Source: Ephemerocybe angulata
Lineage: Eukaryota; Basidiomycota; Agaricomycetes; Agaricales; Psathyrellaceae
NCBI GenBank assembly: GCA_013368325.1
Contig: JAACJK010000003.1
Coordinates: 372,001 to 436,000, forward strand
Length of the DNA stretch: 64,000 bases
Direction: 5' to 3'
Shown: one piece after another, positions 41,901-54,800 of the stretch
How the letters are laid out: each line of letters opens with the position of its first letter
Numbering within the stretch: position 1 is the stretch's first letter
Position numbers and translations under genes: made by a program
Notes under the pieces: model-generated
Database searches by the model: none
What the model saw: the letters and a program-made list of their open reading frames with translations, nothing else
Told to the model about the DNA's origin: nothing

Positions 41901-42631
41901 AGGGGAAGATGAAGAGTGAATCGCCCACCCTGAAGCCGCAAGGCTGCTATAAATTAGGTTAACGACTCGATGGTCAGATTGGCGCTGCGTTTCGCTGACA
42001 CGCTCCGGGTGGGACCACAACATCAGTGCTTCGGTCGTTGCATGGTCAAGTTGTGCCTGGCCCATCCCAGAACCCTATGGGCGTAGTTATTGGCCCAATT
42101 TTTCTTTGAGATGCTCATTCCCCCTCTAGATCTTCTGGTCCTCGTCGGTCCATGATAATGTTACCTTCACCCCGACGGCCCATAACCTATTAGGCGACAT
42201 GTTTACAGCACTGCTGACGCTCGGCCGCTGCGGCGGTTGGCTCTGACTACTCCCCCACGGTTAATAACTGTGGTCAATGGTTAGACGTGGTAGTAGGTGC
42301 ACTCCCAAGGAAGGTACTTATAATTATATGATTAGATCAAATGGCATCCGAGTCAGGAATTCGTCGAAGCGATTGTGGCTCAAGCCACCACTAAACAAAG
42401 AGATTCAGGTCTCCAGTCACAACTCCTTCGAAATGGACCTTAGGCCACTTACAGTGCCACAGCGGTGGAATTCCCACAGGAGGACACAGATGGTCCTTGC
42501 CTTCTCTCTCTCCACATATAAGAGCTGGCCTACTTCTAGGACGACAGTCGCTTTCTGCAAGAAGACAAGAACGCCCCCCTCCCCCTCCCCACCTCTCCCC
42601 CCACACACAAATTCCCTTTAGGAGTGTTAGA
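38903..42631. other. no confident gene
   Basis: Open stretches exist on both strands (minus 39511-40080 and 40963-41523) but none shows a family motif. A possible short plus exon starts MGSIEQVTE at 40394 before a GTAACT donor, and a plausible exon at about 40605-40708 (DTHGSDTLPVNEIKETLCSE) ends at GTTAGT. An (AT)n run lies at 39448-39461. CAAT/TATA-like signals could not be assigned. Confidence 0.4.
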
Positions 42632-43650
42632 ATGGCTGGCCAAATAACACCTGGAGCTTCCCACCTCAGGACTCGGGAAACTTCTCCTAATCTCGAAATG
42701 GTCATATTCTCGGTGAGCACTACTACCTCGCATCGACTCAGGCGCCGCCAACGGGATACTATCAGGCTGGTGGGACGCTTTTTGAAGTTCCAAGAAACAC
42801 ATTCTGCCAAGCAACGACATACTTTGATAAGGTTTTAAAGCAGTATTCACGTTTGAAAGACCGGGGCGCATCTAGGAAAGTGATACATCTGGTTGGGACA
42901 ACCGCATATGAGTTCCGGCTCTTCCGAAGGTGGTTACACAAGTAGTGAGTACTTTCACCTCTGACGTGCCTCGATTGATTTCTAACTAATCTATATAGTC
43001 AATCAAATACCATCAGCAACTCAACTGAGTGGCGAATGATACTGTCAATCGCTGTCCGTTGGCGCTTCAAAGTCGAAGCATGTATCGCTCTCTGGCACAT
43101 TCGTCGATTTGAGGAAGTCGAAGGCAGTTTACTCGCCCCTCAAGAGCGATTTTGCACACAACACTGGTCCTCGCTGCCTTCCGCATCGCCGCCTGAAGTA
43201 AGATGGGTGCCAATGTGCCTTCCCATCGAGGAATACGATGGCTGTGATGGAGCCTCAGCCGTTGGCAAGAAGACCGTCGAGACATCGCCCATCCCGACCG
43301 ACAACGTTGGGGACATCGCATTCATGCCACAGGCCACCTCACCAGTGTCACTCCCTTTGGTCAGCGAGCGACGAGCTCGTGTACGAGCCCCCGTTCGCAG
43401 ACTGCGACTACCGAGCTTGCGACCTTCTCCCATCGTTGCTGACCCTCTCACACGGATGCAAGAACCTCCTCTCTCCCCATGTCTCTTGCCGAACGGGGCA
43501 CACAGGTCCCGCTCTTCCCTGCCGTCAGTACAGCGCGGTGTGTTCCCGAGTCTTTCAATCGACCCTCGAATTCTCGAAGCGTCGCAGGTCGTTTTCAATA
43601 ACCTGAAGTCTGGGACCTCACAGGCTCGAATTCGTACAACTCAAGAGTAG
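42632..43650 (+). CDS. BTB/POZ-like domain protein
   Basis: Spliced plus-strand gene resembling agaricomycete BTB/POZ-domain proteins, which are protein-interaction adaptors. It starts MAGQITPGASHLRTRETSPN. A very short intron near 42700-42741 (41 nt if the donor is GTCATA, 29 nt if GTGAGC) leads to GGTLFEVPRNTFCQATTYFD, KVLKQYSRLKDRGASRKVIH and LVGTTAYEFRLFRRWLHK. An intron at 42945-42998 is followed by EWRMILSIAVRWRFKVEACI and IRRFEEVEGSLLAPQERFCT, the helical part after the BTB fold (W..IL..A..W.F). The C-terminal half from about 43200 is uncertain: a GTAAGA donor at 43198 would shift to another open frame. Confidence 0.52.
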
Positions 43651-46600
43651 GGAGTAGTGGGCGACATCCGAGTGTCCATTTCAGGTGAAAGGATGAGCTC
43701 TTCAGAGGCAGATACCAGTAGTACAAGGCCAGGATCTATACTTCTTATACTTTCAATGCATCTCTCCAACGAGGTCGAATAATGATGTCTACTTAGTGAA
43801 GCAGGCTGGATATATCAAAAGCAAGGCACGTTGGCTATATTTTCGCATGCAGGCGTAAGGGTGACGGGTGGTGGGCTATGAGCAAGACTGAGAACCGGTA
43901 GGTATATACGGGAGGCCTGGATTAAGAGAGAACGATTTGTACGCCCATCATAGTCTTATGAAATGAAGTTCAGGAGAGAGAAGGGAGTGAAAGCCACCAA
44001 GCCGGAGAAGTCGGCTGCGGAGTACCCCGATGATTATTTGCATCGGGCACCTAGACGTGCTCAATCGTTGGTATATACTCACGCTTGATGGGTTTCTCCA
44101 GCCCAGGCGCTTAATACTTGGCTTCAATGATCATAGGCGTCATAAAGACGGTGGTGTCCTTTTGGGGCAGAACATGGGTCTTTGCAGAGCTCTATCAGCA
44201 AACATTCTATTTCTATCTAGACTGGTCGGGCAACTCGTGCCGTTCAAGCGCAAGCTGGCTAGTACCCCTACGTGTTGTAGGCTTGTGCGCTACCATCGTC
44301 CCTTTCCCTCTTTCAATGGCACATGGAGGGTCGACGAGGAATCCAAAATCACAATCCATTTGCAGAGATCTACTACCGGACGGCAAAGTTCTAGACTGGC
44401 CACTGTAGGGGAGATGTAGTCTCCCTCTGGCCGCTGGCTCCATTCGCCGATAATCCCTCTTTGATCCAGCAGGAACCTCAAACCATCTGACGTTCTGGCC
44501 TTGGCGAATGTGACAATATATCTAGATATGCACGTCACATTTTGCATCGCATGCTTTCCTTGCTTATAGTTGTATTTTATTGTCTGAAGTCACCCGCACT
44601 CCCCCCTCATGGCTTGGGTTATCGGTATTCTAATTAGGAACCCCAGAATCGCCTACTACAATCATCTGGGGTCCTACACCTTGAATCTAGATGTGATTTC
44701 AGTCGAGGGCGTCTCGGATGTAGTATGGCACGCGTGCTCGAGGTTCATTGAAGAGATCCGGCTTGTTTTCCCTGGTTCAACTGCTGCATCAACCGGTTCG
44801 CGAATCGCCTGACCCAGTGCATTGTCTGGCGAATTATAAGCAATAATCAAATAGGGTACCTGATGCCTGTCCCAAGCGCCGACGAGTTACTTGGGCATAT
44901 TACTGTGCAATTCTCCGGTCCATCGTCCAAGTCGTGGCCACCCCCAATGAGACAAAGCCCGGTGTCAGATATTTGGAGTACAAGATGATGACTGGGAAGG
45001 CAAACATCGCAACAGCTTGAAACCAAGCAGCCGCAAATTTGGAACAAAGCCCTGGGCCGATGTGGCATGCGGACGCCAAATTTCAATCGGGGAACACTCC
45101 TGAGCCATTGGCAGCGAGCAACGGGAGGCAACGGATCCCGGTTCCACCGTGAAGAGTGCTCCCATGACATGTCCCTTCTGGAATGTCAGTGCCAGTGACA
45201 CCTCTGTAGTTCTCTAGGGTTCTATCCTGCCAGATTTATCAATCACCCCAATTCTGAAACCAAGGTGGCCCCTTTGTCTCGGGTTTGATTCCGTACCTTC
45301 GACATTCTTATCGAGATCCTCGACATATACCTCCGCCCATCTTCGTGAATGGAGGTAAAAGGCATGTATTATTCTCAGCATCTGCAGCTTTCTAAGTCAG
45401 GACCTAAATCTGGCAATCCATCTCAGGTCCGTGGTAATGACTACGCGAAATTCGCGGTGATCCTCGCCCTTGGTTGTACTCTAGCCCATCATCACACACC
45501 ATGGCTCCAGTAAGGCAGCGCATCTGGAGGAGGTGCCTGTTGAGTATCCCCTCGGTCAGAAATGGCGACATTGGATTATTTCCGATGCCCCCTCTCTGTA
45601 TGAATCCGTTAGTGGTTGCAGCTACGATCTCCCCGGAGTCGAAGGTCTCAAGAGGGCCTGTGAGGAGTGCTCGAGTAAAGAGCTTCCCGCAATAATGGTA
45701 TTCGAATTGGCTGCTATTGATGCATTTTCACGGGTGATTGAAGGCACCATTCACCGTGCGTCACTCCCAAGCTGAAATCATGCCGGCGCTTCCGAAAGCA
45801 ATGCCAGAGATTGATTTTAGCGCTGGAGCCGCCCCGTGTGGTTTGTGGGAATACAGCGCTGAAAGCGCAACTTTACGGGGGCCACCACACTGCTAATTTC
45901 TGCGAACTGGTTGCATTCTAGCTAAGGCCGAGAAAAGAGGGATACTCACCATCGTGCATCGCCAGTTCTGATACAACAAGCTCGCTAAGTAGCTGTCGCG
46001 AGGAGGTCGACTGTGGTAGAGATTTCTCCCATGCACTGACAAGGCGCTTCGCGCCTTATCCCCTTCATACATAAGTAAGTACCTTGGTAGAGGAGAGATG
46101 GAGGAGACTACCAATGTAATGTTGATAATGTTGACGGGGTGGAAGCTACCTTCGACGTACCACAAAACAGAAGACAATGGTGCTCGTCGGAGGACGGGTA
46201 CCAATAGCCGTGACCGCCCTAGGAAAAAGGAAGTCGGGTCCACTCGTACCCCAAGATCGTATTATGTCAAGCTGAAGGAGCTAATAGCCCTGTGTAAAGG
46301 CTATATTCTCGCGCAAAACTGCCAACGTCTTACTTTGGAAGAGTTTGAATTACAGACAACCGCTGCATAGTCTCCCCAAGGTGATAAAGAGAAGAGGTCT
46401 ATCTCCACCCCTTAGGTACCGTGAAGGCGCGGGTTAGATGAACCTCCAATTCGCTATGGTGCCCTGGTACTGACGGGATTGAACCTTGGGATCCGCGTTG
46501 GTGATGATCATGTGTGTGTGGGTGAGTTCCAATGTAGATGCCATCAGAACAAGGTGGCGCGTGGGGGATAATGAAGACGCAGCCGATTACATGTACGTAT

Positions 46601-47329
46601 ACGAAGGTCGAACTCCCGAAGGAATTAGCCATACTTACAATCCGCCTCATGTTTGAGAAGTTAAGTCACTCTCCCTACTCCCTCACTTTACACGGCCATG
46701 GGCGTTGTTTCGTTGACAGGTACCATCGTGCTGCAGCCATGCCTCTTGTGCTCTAAAACTTATGGGTATAACAGCCCGACGTGCATGTCACAGAGAGGAG
46801 GAGGGTTAGGATAGCCACCGATTGTGCTAGATGCTGGTCAGTGAACACGCCTGATCAACGTTCAGAGTTAACATCACTTCACGGTGCCCTCTCCCCTGTA
46901 AAGGCAAGCCGAATCTTCCCTGGATTCTCTCCATGTTGCAATCTAAGATTTGCAATTGCTGCGGCCTCATGCCTCGATTATCCGATTATACATGCGTTTG
47001 TTGAGATATAATATGACTGCTGAGCAGAGTGACAACTAACATTCCCCTTTGGATGGATTACATCTATAAACCTTTTGTCTCCCTGTTTCGAATTCTAGGC
47101 GCGCAGACGGGACATGGAGTGAATCAATGTGTCGCTAAAAAGGCTCCTGGGCTTCTGGAAGGGGTCGAAGTAGGTTTCGAGGCAGCACTAGTCCGATCAA
47201 TACCTTCTGAACTAATGTTAAACGGCATAGAGCAAGACCTCCACTGTCCCCGGCGTCGACGCTCCAAGCCCGCGATTTCTAACAGCGGAAACGCTTCAGT
47301 CAAGACCAGATCGCTCCTTTGGGGGAGAG
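43651..47329. other. no confident gene
   Basis: Many medium open frames overlap on both strands (44030-44419 plus, 44290-44547 minus, 44847-45201 minus, 45533-45775 plus, 45893-46243 minus, 46098-46370 plus). None carries a motif I can name. IPYLRHSYRDPRHIPPPIF at about 45280-45340 and LNLDVISVEGVSDVVWHACS at about 44680-44745 look coding-like but stand alone. It could be decayed genes. Confidence 0.4.
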
Positions 47330-49244
47330 ATGAAGGTGCGTTTTGTACCTTAACATCAACTTCGACTGCTCATATTAATCTAGCATGCCAGTGAGGCGAA
47401 CGAGCATGGGCTATCTGGGTTAAGCGCCTTGACAGAAGAAGTCGTCAGTGAGATTCATCCACTATGTTGTGCTTTAACATTGAGATCATATCCAGGAGCT
47501 CCGAGTCTACAATGGAAACACCGCGACTTTCCGGCCAGTCAACCCAATACAACGCGCCGAGCTTCAGCTCATGCCCACCGAATTACTCGTCATGATCTTC
47601 TTCGCCGCCGTTGACTACCGAAATCGCCAGGTCAAGAACTCCTCCCGTATCGAATCTCAGACAGCTCGCTCCATCAGCCATGTCTCCAGATACTTTCGAA
47701 GCATTGTGTTAACGGACCCTAAATTCTGGGCCCACGCACTCGATCCGGACACGGATGGGATACGATGGGTAATTCGCGTTTTGAGGAGGTCCAGGTACAA
47801 ACCTGTCTCCATCGTGTCGGCCATACGGCCAGGTCCCTTAACTCTGAGATCGGTGGTTAAATGGACCATCATTCGCGCACACCTCGGTTCCTGCAGACAT
47901 CTCTATCTGGAAGTCTCAAACCTTGTCGATGATAGGGCCGTTCATTCCATCCTACTCCGACCTGCGCCCTCACTTCTTGAAGCCACAATCGTCTATGATC
48001 CCCATGGTATCACCTCAGCGACCTGGGACCTCACTGACGGACTCAACCGTGTCACTCCCCCATTCGAAACAACTGCTCGCTTATTCGATGCCAATGCACC
48101 GACGCTGAAGCGGCTTCATTTTGTGAACTGTTCTATCGCCGCCCGTCCGCCCCAGACGAGATTCCCGAAACTACAAGAGTTCAGCATCCAATGTACAGCA
48201 CCCCATATCCACGCGTTCTGGAAACCTTCATTCCCCCTTCTGCACGCATTTTTTCTCCAAGGAGCCCACACCCTCGTGCACCTCGACCTTGATCGTGCGG
48301 TCTGTGAATTCTCTGGCGACGGGGTACGCAGCCTTCCCGCCCTGAAGCGGCTCCCGCCTATCGAGTTACCCCTTCTCCAGACCTTCCGATACGCCGGAGA
48401 CATTGTTGTATGCATTCCATTGTTGCAGAAGATCCTCATCCTGCCGGAGATGTGCGCTCGTCATCTGTCCCTGTCCTTCATCACCCCCAAGTATCCGACA
48501 ATGATGGAATCGACCGATGCATTGGGATATCTCCTGACCCACAGCCGTGTTGCGCCAGGCGAACCTTGGGCAATATCGCTGCGGGGTGATTGTATTCACT
48601 TCGTGCTGGGGTCTACCTTCGAACTGGAGCTCCAAATTTCATATCTCGCCTTCGACTTTGACCGGCGTCCGCTCGAGCTCTACGCCCTAGAGCAACAACA
48701 CCCCGACTTCCCACCCATGACGAGGGTGGATATCTTCCTTGACATAGCCTTGAAGCATATCGGTGAACACTTCGGAGCCTACCCAACGTCCCTCAGCCTC
48801 GATTGCCCCAAGCCCCGCTACTCCCTCTTACTGTTGGGGAGGTTCGTAGCAGGACTCAGCAATTTACGCCAGATATCTCTCATTTCAGACGCCACGGCTT
48901 TAAACCTGTACCTGATGCGCATTCTTACGGAGGACTCATCTGGATCTATACCCCTCCCCCACATAACCACCCTGAGCGTTCCATTGTCGACCATTATTGG
49001 AATCGTTCGGCCCACGAAAACCCGCGACCATTTCCCCTTCGTCCGGTTTCTTCGAGAACGGAAGCCCAACTCCATCATGTCGGCCTGCAATCGACTCCAT
49101 GTCGTTATGCCGATTTCCTCTGAACGAAACCGGATAGAGCTCGAAGGAATCAGGCCTTTTATGGACGGGGTGGGCGTCGACTGGGACTGGGTTTGTTCAT
49201 CGCCTCAGAATATCTTCACTTTCCCTTTCCGATATCCTGATTAG
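47330..49244 (+). CDS. F-box domain protein
   Basis: Likely substrate-recognition subunit of an SCF ubiquitin ligase. The main exon 47496-49244 begins after TATATCCAG with ELRVYNGNTATFRPVNPIQR, then the F-box LMPTELLVMIFFAAVDYRN..SISHVSRYFRSIVLTDPKFW, followed by about 480 residues in which leucine-rich strands alternate (VSNLVDDRAVHSILLRPAPS, LYLEVS, LKRLHFVNCS), as usual for agaricomycete F-box proteins. Upstream small exons 47384-47443 (HASEANEHGLSGLSALTEEV) and 47330-47335 (Met-Lys) fit phase 0 with 48- and 52-nt introns. The start Met at 47330 is the least certain part. The reading frame is intact, about 600 residues, and well conserved compared with its surroundings. Confidence 0.8.
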
Positions 49245-50840
49245 GATTTGCTGGCTCTGTTGTTGCTGACGGGCTACGAAGAACGTAGGCCCGGTTGCAG
49301 GATGGTTCTGTGTAACGCAAACGATACTATTAATGAATCCTGACTGCCGCACCTTTCGCAATCGTATTTATCGTCTTTGAACGCTATGAGAACCAGGTCC
49401 CACCAAGTCTGAGGGATGGGATAGGCCATGCATGAAAGGCAAGGTAGTCGTTCGTTCTGCTATTGGTGGCTACAAGCCATAGGGGCATTTTATAAACCTA
49501 ATTCGAAGGTAGAGGTAGACGAGGGGGGAATGCCGCCCCACTGTCCAACGCATACCCCTGGTTGAGCACGCCAAATCGTTCTCCTATCGGCAGGTGTCAG
49601 AATTTCTCGCTTGCAACGGAATCCGGTGCTTACATCGGTATATGAACGTTAGGAAGTGTTCTGGGCGCCTAATATCCCGGATCCGGTCAACAGTTGCGAG
49701 AACAGCGATAGTTTCTCTGTTGAAACCCACGCCGGCTGGCTGGCTGCGTCAGAGGAGCATATGCATCCTCTCGGCTGTGGTATTGAATATGAAATCGAGT
49801 GTCGGTCAGCTCGTGAGGAAGATCGTGCCTGGGGGAACAAGAAGGCTTATATGGGGTGTGCCAGATAGCATGAATGGGTGGGAGGCGATGATGAAGGCTG
49901 GGGTTAATGGACGGTAGTCGGAAGCCACGGTTCTGATACTCGAGCGTTCAAATTACTGTCAGTTCGAATGATCGCTTCTTCTGGACTTTTTGAAGATCGG
50001 GCACGGTCGCTGACGGAGTATGGGCACTGCTGAGGAGTGCCAGTCCAGTTGGAGGTCACTGGTTACTTGTCAGTGTTCAAAGCCACATCCTGAAATCGAC
50101 TAGCCTTCGACATTGGTTACCCGCCGCCCTTAACCTCTAACCGGTCTTTCCCTCCTGAATCATGAACCGAAAGGCTCGGTGTGCCCAGGGAGATGCCCAG
50201 GGAGATGGAAGGGTTTCTTCGATAGCGTAAGCGATAGGAAGCCAAATGAAATGAGGTTCGGCCTCAAGAGGCTCCTGCTTCATTGGCGTTGCTGGTGCAG
50301 TCAAACCAGCGCTCTCCATAATTACTTGAGTTTGACCTTTTCAGTAAAATCCCGCGTTCTTTCTTCGTTCTTCGGGCTCAAGATTTCGGCCGCCAGGGCT
50401 TCCGTACGTGAGCTGCCGAGGGAGGTTTTGGAGTGGAAGTTAGAATCGCTTTATTGAGCATTGAGAAAGGATTGCGCACGCTTCACGGTGCAGGAATATT
50501 GAGCCCCATGGGAGCGTGTTGCCACGGGTTCTGGTAAGGATCTTTGTGTGTCGCAACCGCTTTAACCACTTGTTCGATGTCTTCAAATGTCGCCGCCGGT
50601 GTTCAGTATCTTCGTTCGCAACCGATTGTTGTGTCGACTGCAGTCGTGGTGTATTCACGCTTCTCGCATGTCTGGTTGTAAATTTCTGGCTGTAATAGCG
50701 CTGGTGGTCGTCTCGTGCGCGAACGGAGAGCTCGGAGAGTCGGAAACGCGTCGAGCAGGTCATGAGCGCGAGAGGCAGGTTGTATCCGTGATCATTGGGG
50801 GCCGTATCACGGTAATCTAATCTAATCTGATTAATTATGG
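49245..50840. other. no confident gene
   Basis: Three frames are open over 49594-49917 (two plus, one minus), so strand cannot be decided. A 13-bp tandem duplication GCCCAGGGAGATG occurs at 50187-50212. Nothing else is recognised. Confidence 0.4.
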
Positions 50841-50854
50841 GGTATCATATATAG

Positions 50855-51305
50855 AGCATATGGTACCCCGCCTGCATGGCGGGGTAACCTCAGGTAACCC
50901 CCATTTTTGGGTGGGGTAACGTTACCTGGGATTCATATAAATAGTCTTGGCATGTATTTAGGCCCCTTTCCGACATGCATTGTTCTTTCTGCCACACGGA
51001 ACTGGCCCGCCGTTGCCAGGGAGGCCGGACAAAGGCCGATGATGAGGACAGCTTCCGGATATAGCAAGAGCCCCTAACGCAGCCACTGATGGCAATTGGG
51101 AGGCATTCAAGGCCATTTGACTCACGTTCTCCTCCTGCTGCCTCAAATTTTGTACATCCATAGACTCAAATAGATTTATTTCAATAATTACACTCTTTTA
51201 CGCCTTCACGAGTTGCCGTTCTGGGAGTTTGAGGAGCCCCCAGGCCAAAGTCCGGAAAACTCCGAGGTCACGTGACATTACCTGGACAGCCAGGTAACGT
51301 ACCCG
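50855..51305. repeat. palindrome-rich segment, possible MITE
   Basis: Contains perfect short hairpins: ACCCCGCC-TGCAT-GGCGGGGT (about 50862-50882), TACCTGG-ACAG-CCAGGTA (about 51279-51296), and the palindrome GTAACGTTAC (about 50915). GGGGTAACGTTACCTGG near 50913 recurs inverted as CGGGTACGTTACCTGG near 51300. Target duplications were not found. It lies 0.5 kb upstream of the tnp2 gene and may be a subterminal region of that element. Confidence 0.5.
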
Positions 51306-51830
51306 AGGCACGATACATTATAAGGCGCATAGGGACCCTCTGGGCGAGGCAACTCCTGTAACGGTGGGAAGGTAGGTAGCAGTCTGAATACAGGGCCGCT
51401 AGGGTATGCAAGGAGGCTCAGCACTAACCTAATAAGTTTCAGATCTTCTGGTGTTTCCCAGTGGACCGCGGTTCGGAGTTTTAATCGTGCTGTCAGCCTT
51501 TCTCCCCATGTTTCCGACCACACGACATGTTTCCGACCACCTCACTCCATTAACATGGACCTACGCTCGTCACGTCGATTATTTGCACAAATGTGAGCCG
51601 AATTTTGGAACTTGGCTCGATGGAATGCTTAGTACACTCCACAGACTTTGGCGTGAATGGCCGTTCCTTGGTTCAAACGTTTTCAATGATCATGATGCTT
51701 CCAGCCATGCCAGTCATGGCGGCATCAATCTTATTTTGATTAGTTTCTGTATTATCTGTAACCACACGCGCAACAATCTTCACTTGCACCGTACTGCCCC
51801 GATTCGCTCTCCTCCAGCCCTTCGTCCGTC

Positions 51831-54800
51831 ATGGTACTGTGTACGTGCACAGAGTGCATGCTATTCCCCCCGGAGTCGAGGTCTCTCGGAGTGTGCGGAA
51901 AACCCACAGGCGCCGTCAAGAGGCTCGCCAGAGGCGTGCTTTGACAGGGAGCCAAGATCCTGAATCGACAATCGAAAACAGTATCTTGAGCCGACTATTG
52001 GCGGGCTCAGGATCCGGAACAACTAGAACACGCGACGTCCTGTTCTCGGATCGGGGTACCAGGGATCCTAGCCCTCAGTCCCCGCCAGCAGGAGAGAGCA
52101 CTGCTGCGAATCGCAATGGACGAACGAGTGGCTCGCGAAACGATCGTAGGTTCCATCCGTCCTTCAAGCTTCAAGAAGCTCTCAATGCATGATACCTTAT
52201 AATTTAGTTGCCGACGCTATGAAATGTCTGAACCAGTACCAGTCACAACTCGCCATCCGGCGTACCAACTTCTCCAAAGCCAAAAGCAACATCGAAGTAA
52301 TATTCGAGACGAATCCGATATCATGGGAGGACCCGACTCCCGAGCTAAACTACAGTCGCAATCATACCGTCAGCTCCCATCGTGACTTCTTAAGGACCAC
52401 TATCGACAAAGTAAACGCGATTCCAAGTTATGGCGACGCGGGCCTCATAAGCAGCCAAGTCACACTACTTCAAAACCTACAATCAGAGCTGGAAAGTGTT
52501 ACTCGCATGATACAGGCTGCATGGAGGAAGATGATGGCGAGAAAACTCAAGGCACGAAGCAACGGTATTATCTTAGTTGACGCCGGTACGTGGTATCGTT
52601 CTCCACAAACACCCCTAATTCCAAGCCATTGTATTTAGGGTCTCACCAATCTGTCGAAACCATACCAGAACCGGCCCTCATATCTCTTCTGACGGTTGTG
52701 ATACTCAACCTGGTACCTGGACTATCAAGGGAGTCCTGTGGGTTCCTCCTCGTCATGATCCGTGCGATCGTTACTTCTGCGTGCACCACTTTCCTCCAAC
52801 TCTGTGGCTTCAAGAATACGACCGACATACCATCTCCTTTGTCCATTCTGGGCGGCGAAACAGCATGGCCAATCAGCTTACCCACCGTTCTGAAATCCTT
52901 TTCCCTCGACTCCGATACTGTCACCTTCGCATGCTGTCCGAGCTGCTATGCGATGCATAAGCCATCCGACTCTGGCGATTATCCTACACGCTGTGACTTC
53001 AAAGCCTTCAAGGAAGGCAGCCCATGCAATGCAGTTCTAACCAAGGCCTCGAGCTCAAAGCCTGTCCCTTTGAGGCCCTTCGAATTCCAGCCAGTCGAAC
53101 ATTGGCTAGCCCGCATACTTTCAAGACCGGGCTTCATATCCTTGATGAAATCTACGCCAATTGGACCACACGACTCTTCGAGAAAGATGAAGGATATTTT
53201 TGCAGGCACAGGTATCAGCGATCTGGAGGGTCCTGATGGAAAGCCGTTCATGGAACACCGAGAAGGAGAACTTCGGCTTATATTCTCCCTCAATGTCGAC
53301 TGGTTCAACCCGTTTGGAAGGAAAAGATCTGCCAGAATACGCAAGGTTGGAGGAATTTACTTAGTCTGTCACAATCTTCCCGTTCATCTTCGCTATCGAC
53401 CGGAAAACATCTATCTAGCCGGTATAATCCCTGGACCTGGAGAACCCGACGTAGATGAAATGAACAATGTCATGGCCGTCATCGTCGAAAACTTCCATCG
53501 GTTATGGGAACATGGCGTTTTCCTTTCGAATCTGACGACTTCCAAGATCAGCCTTCTCGTCCGCGGTGCCATCATCGCCCTGGTATGCGACCTTCCTGCG
53601 GCTCGGAAGGTCGCGGGATTTGCCTCATATTCTTCAAACATGTATCCATGCTCCCTATGCCTCGTTACCAGGCAAACCTTCGATAACTTCGACGCTCTAC
53701 CACCACGTACCTTGGAAGACCACCTGCCGGCCGCGATTCGTTACCGCGACGCACCAAACATTACTTCAAGGAAAAGCGTATTCGATGAAACAGGCGTTCG
53801 GTGGAGTGACTTTCTCACCTTGCCATATTGGAATCCCATCGACTTCACGGTGGTCGACTCAATGCACAGCCTCTTCTTAGGAAACTGCCAAAATCTGTGC
53901 CGGGAGTTGTGGGGCATGGACGCGGAATTCGGTGCAAACAAGAACATGAAGCCGCACTCCGTTGACCAACAGAAGATCTTTATAAAGGCGGTACATGACG
54001 GTATTCTCGCGGGTAGCCGCTCGGCGCTGGAGAAGGTCCGCAAGTCCTATCTCGAGCATTTCGCGAGTCTCAACGGCGTCACGGTCGTCCCTCACATTCC
54101 ATCCAAGGATCTGACTAAAGATGATTATATCAATTGTCTGATTAACTGGGTAATTCCTCACCCCTTTTTCCAACCGGCAATATGTTAACAATCCTGTCTG
54201 ATCAGCGTACCTCGAATCCCAATGGGCCGATACTCGTCCCACAACCACGCCATGAAGCAATCATCAATTTCCCTGCCCTTGATTCTGAAGACCCAATTCT
54301 CGGATTTCGCCTGCTTCAGAAGGTAATGGAAGACATCAAGAAGACGATAGTCCCAAGCTGGATCTCCCCCCCCTCTGGTCGAATCGGGAGCAAGGGTTAC
54401 GGGCGACTCTCCGCTGATCAGTGGCGCGTATTCTGCACTGTGTCGCTCGTCTTCACCCTTGTCCCTCTGTGGTCAACAGGGACTGAAGATATGCAGGCGG
54501 TTCTCCGTAACTTTATCCACCTTATCACTGCTATCATCTATGCAACCAAGAGGTCGATCTCGGAGGATGACATCAAAATCGCAGAGGAGAACATCAGAGA
54601 ATACCTCAAATCCCTTGTGACGCTGTACGGACCTAAAGCTCTGCGACCCAATCATCACCTCCTCCTCCATCTCGGCATGTTTCTCCGTCGGCTTGGACCT
54701 GTACACGGTTGGTGGACATTTGCGTTTGAGCGATACAACGGAATCATCCAAAGATTCAATATCAATAATCGTCAAGGTGGGTCCCTATCGAAGTCATTCC

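Noticed and set aside
46440..46500. Minus-strand tRNA gene suggested by GGTTCAATCCC
   Set aside because: The B-box-like string has no pairing T-stem and no acceptor or A box at the right distance.
47657..48635. Minus-strand frames inside the F-box gene
   Set aside because: The plus frame is a 557-codon uninterrupted reading frame with F-box and leucine-rich pattern; the minus frames are shadows.
51420..51430. CACTA terminus for the tnp2 element
   Set aside because: A CACTA string occurs at 51422 but no matching inverted TAGTG end with shared flanking bases was found to the right.
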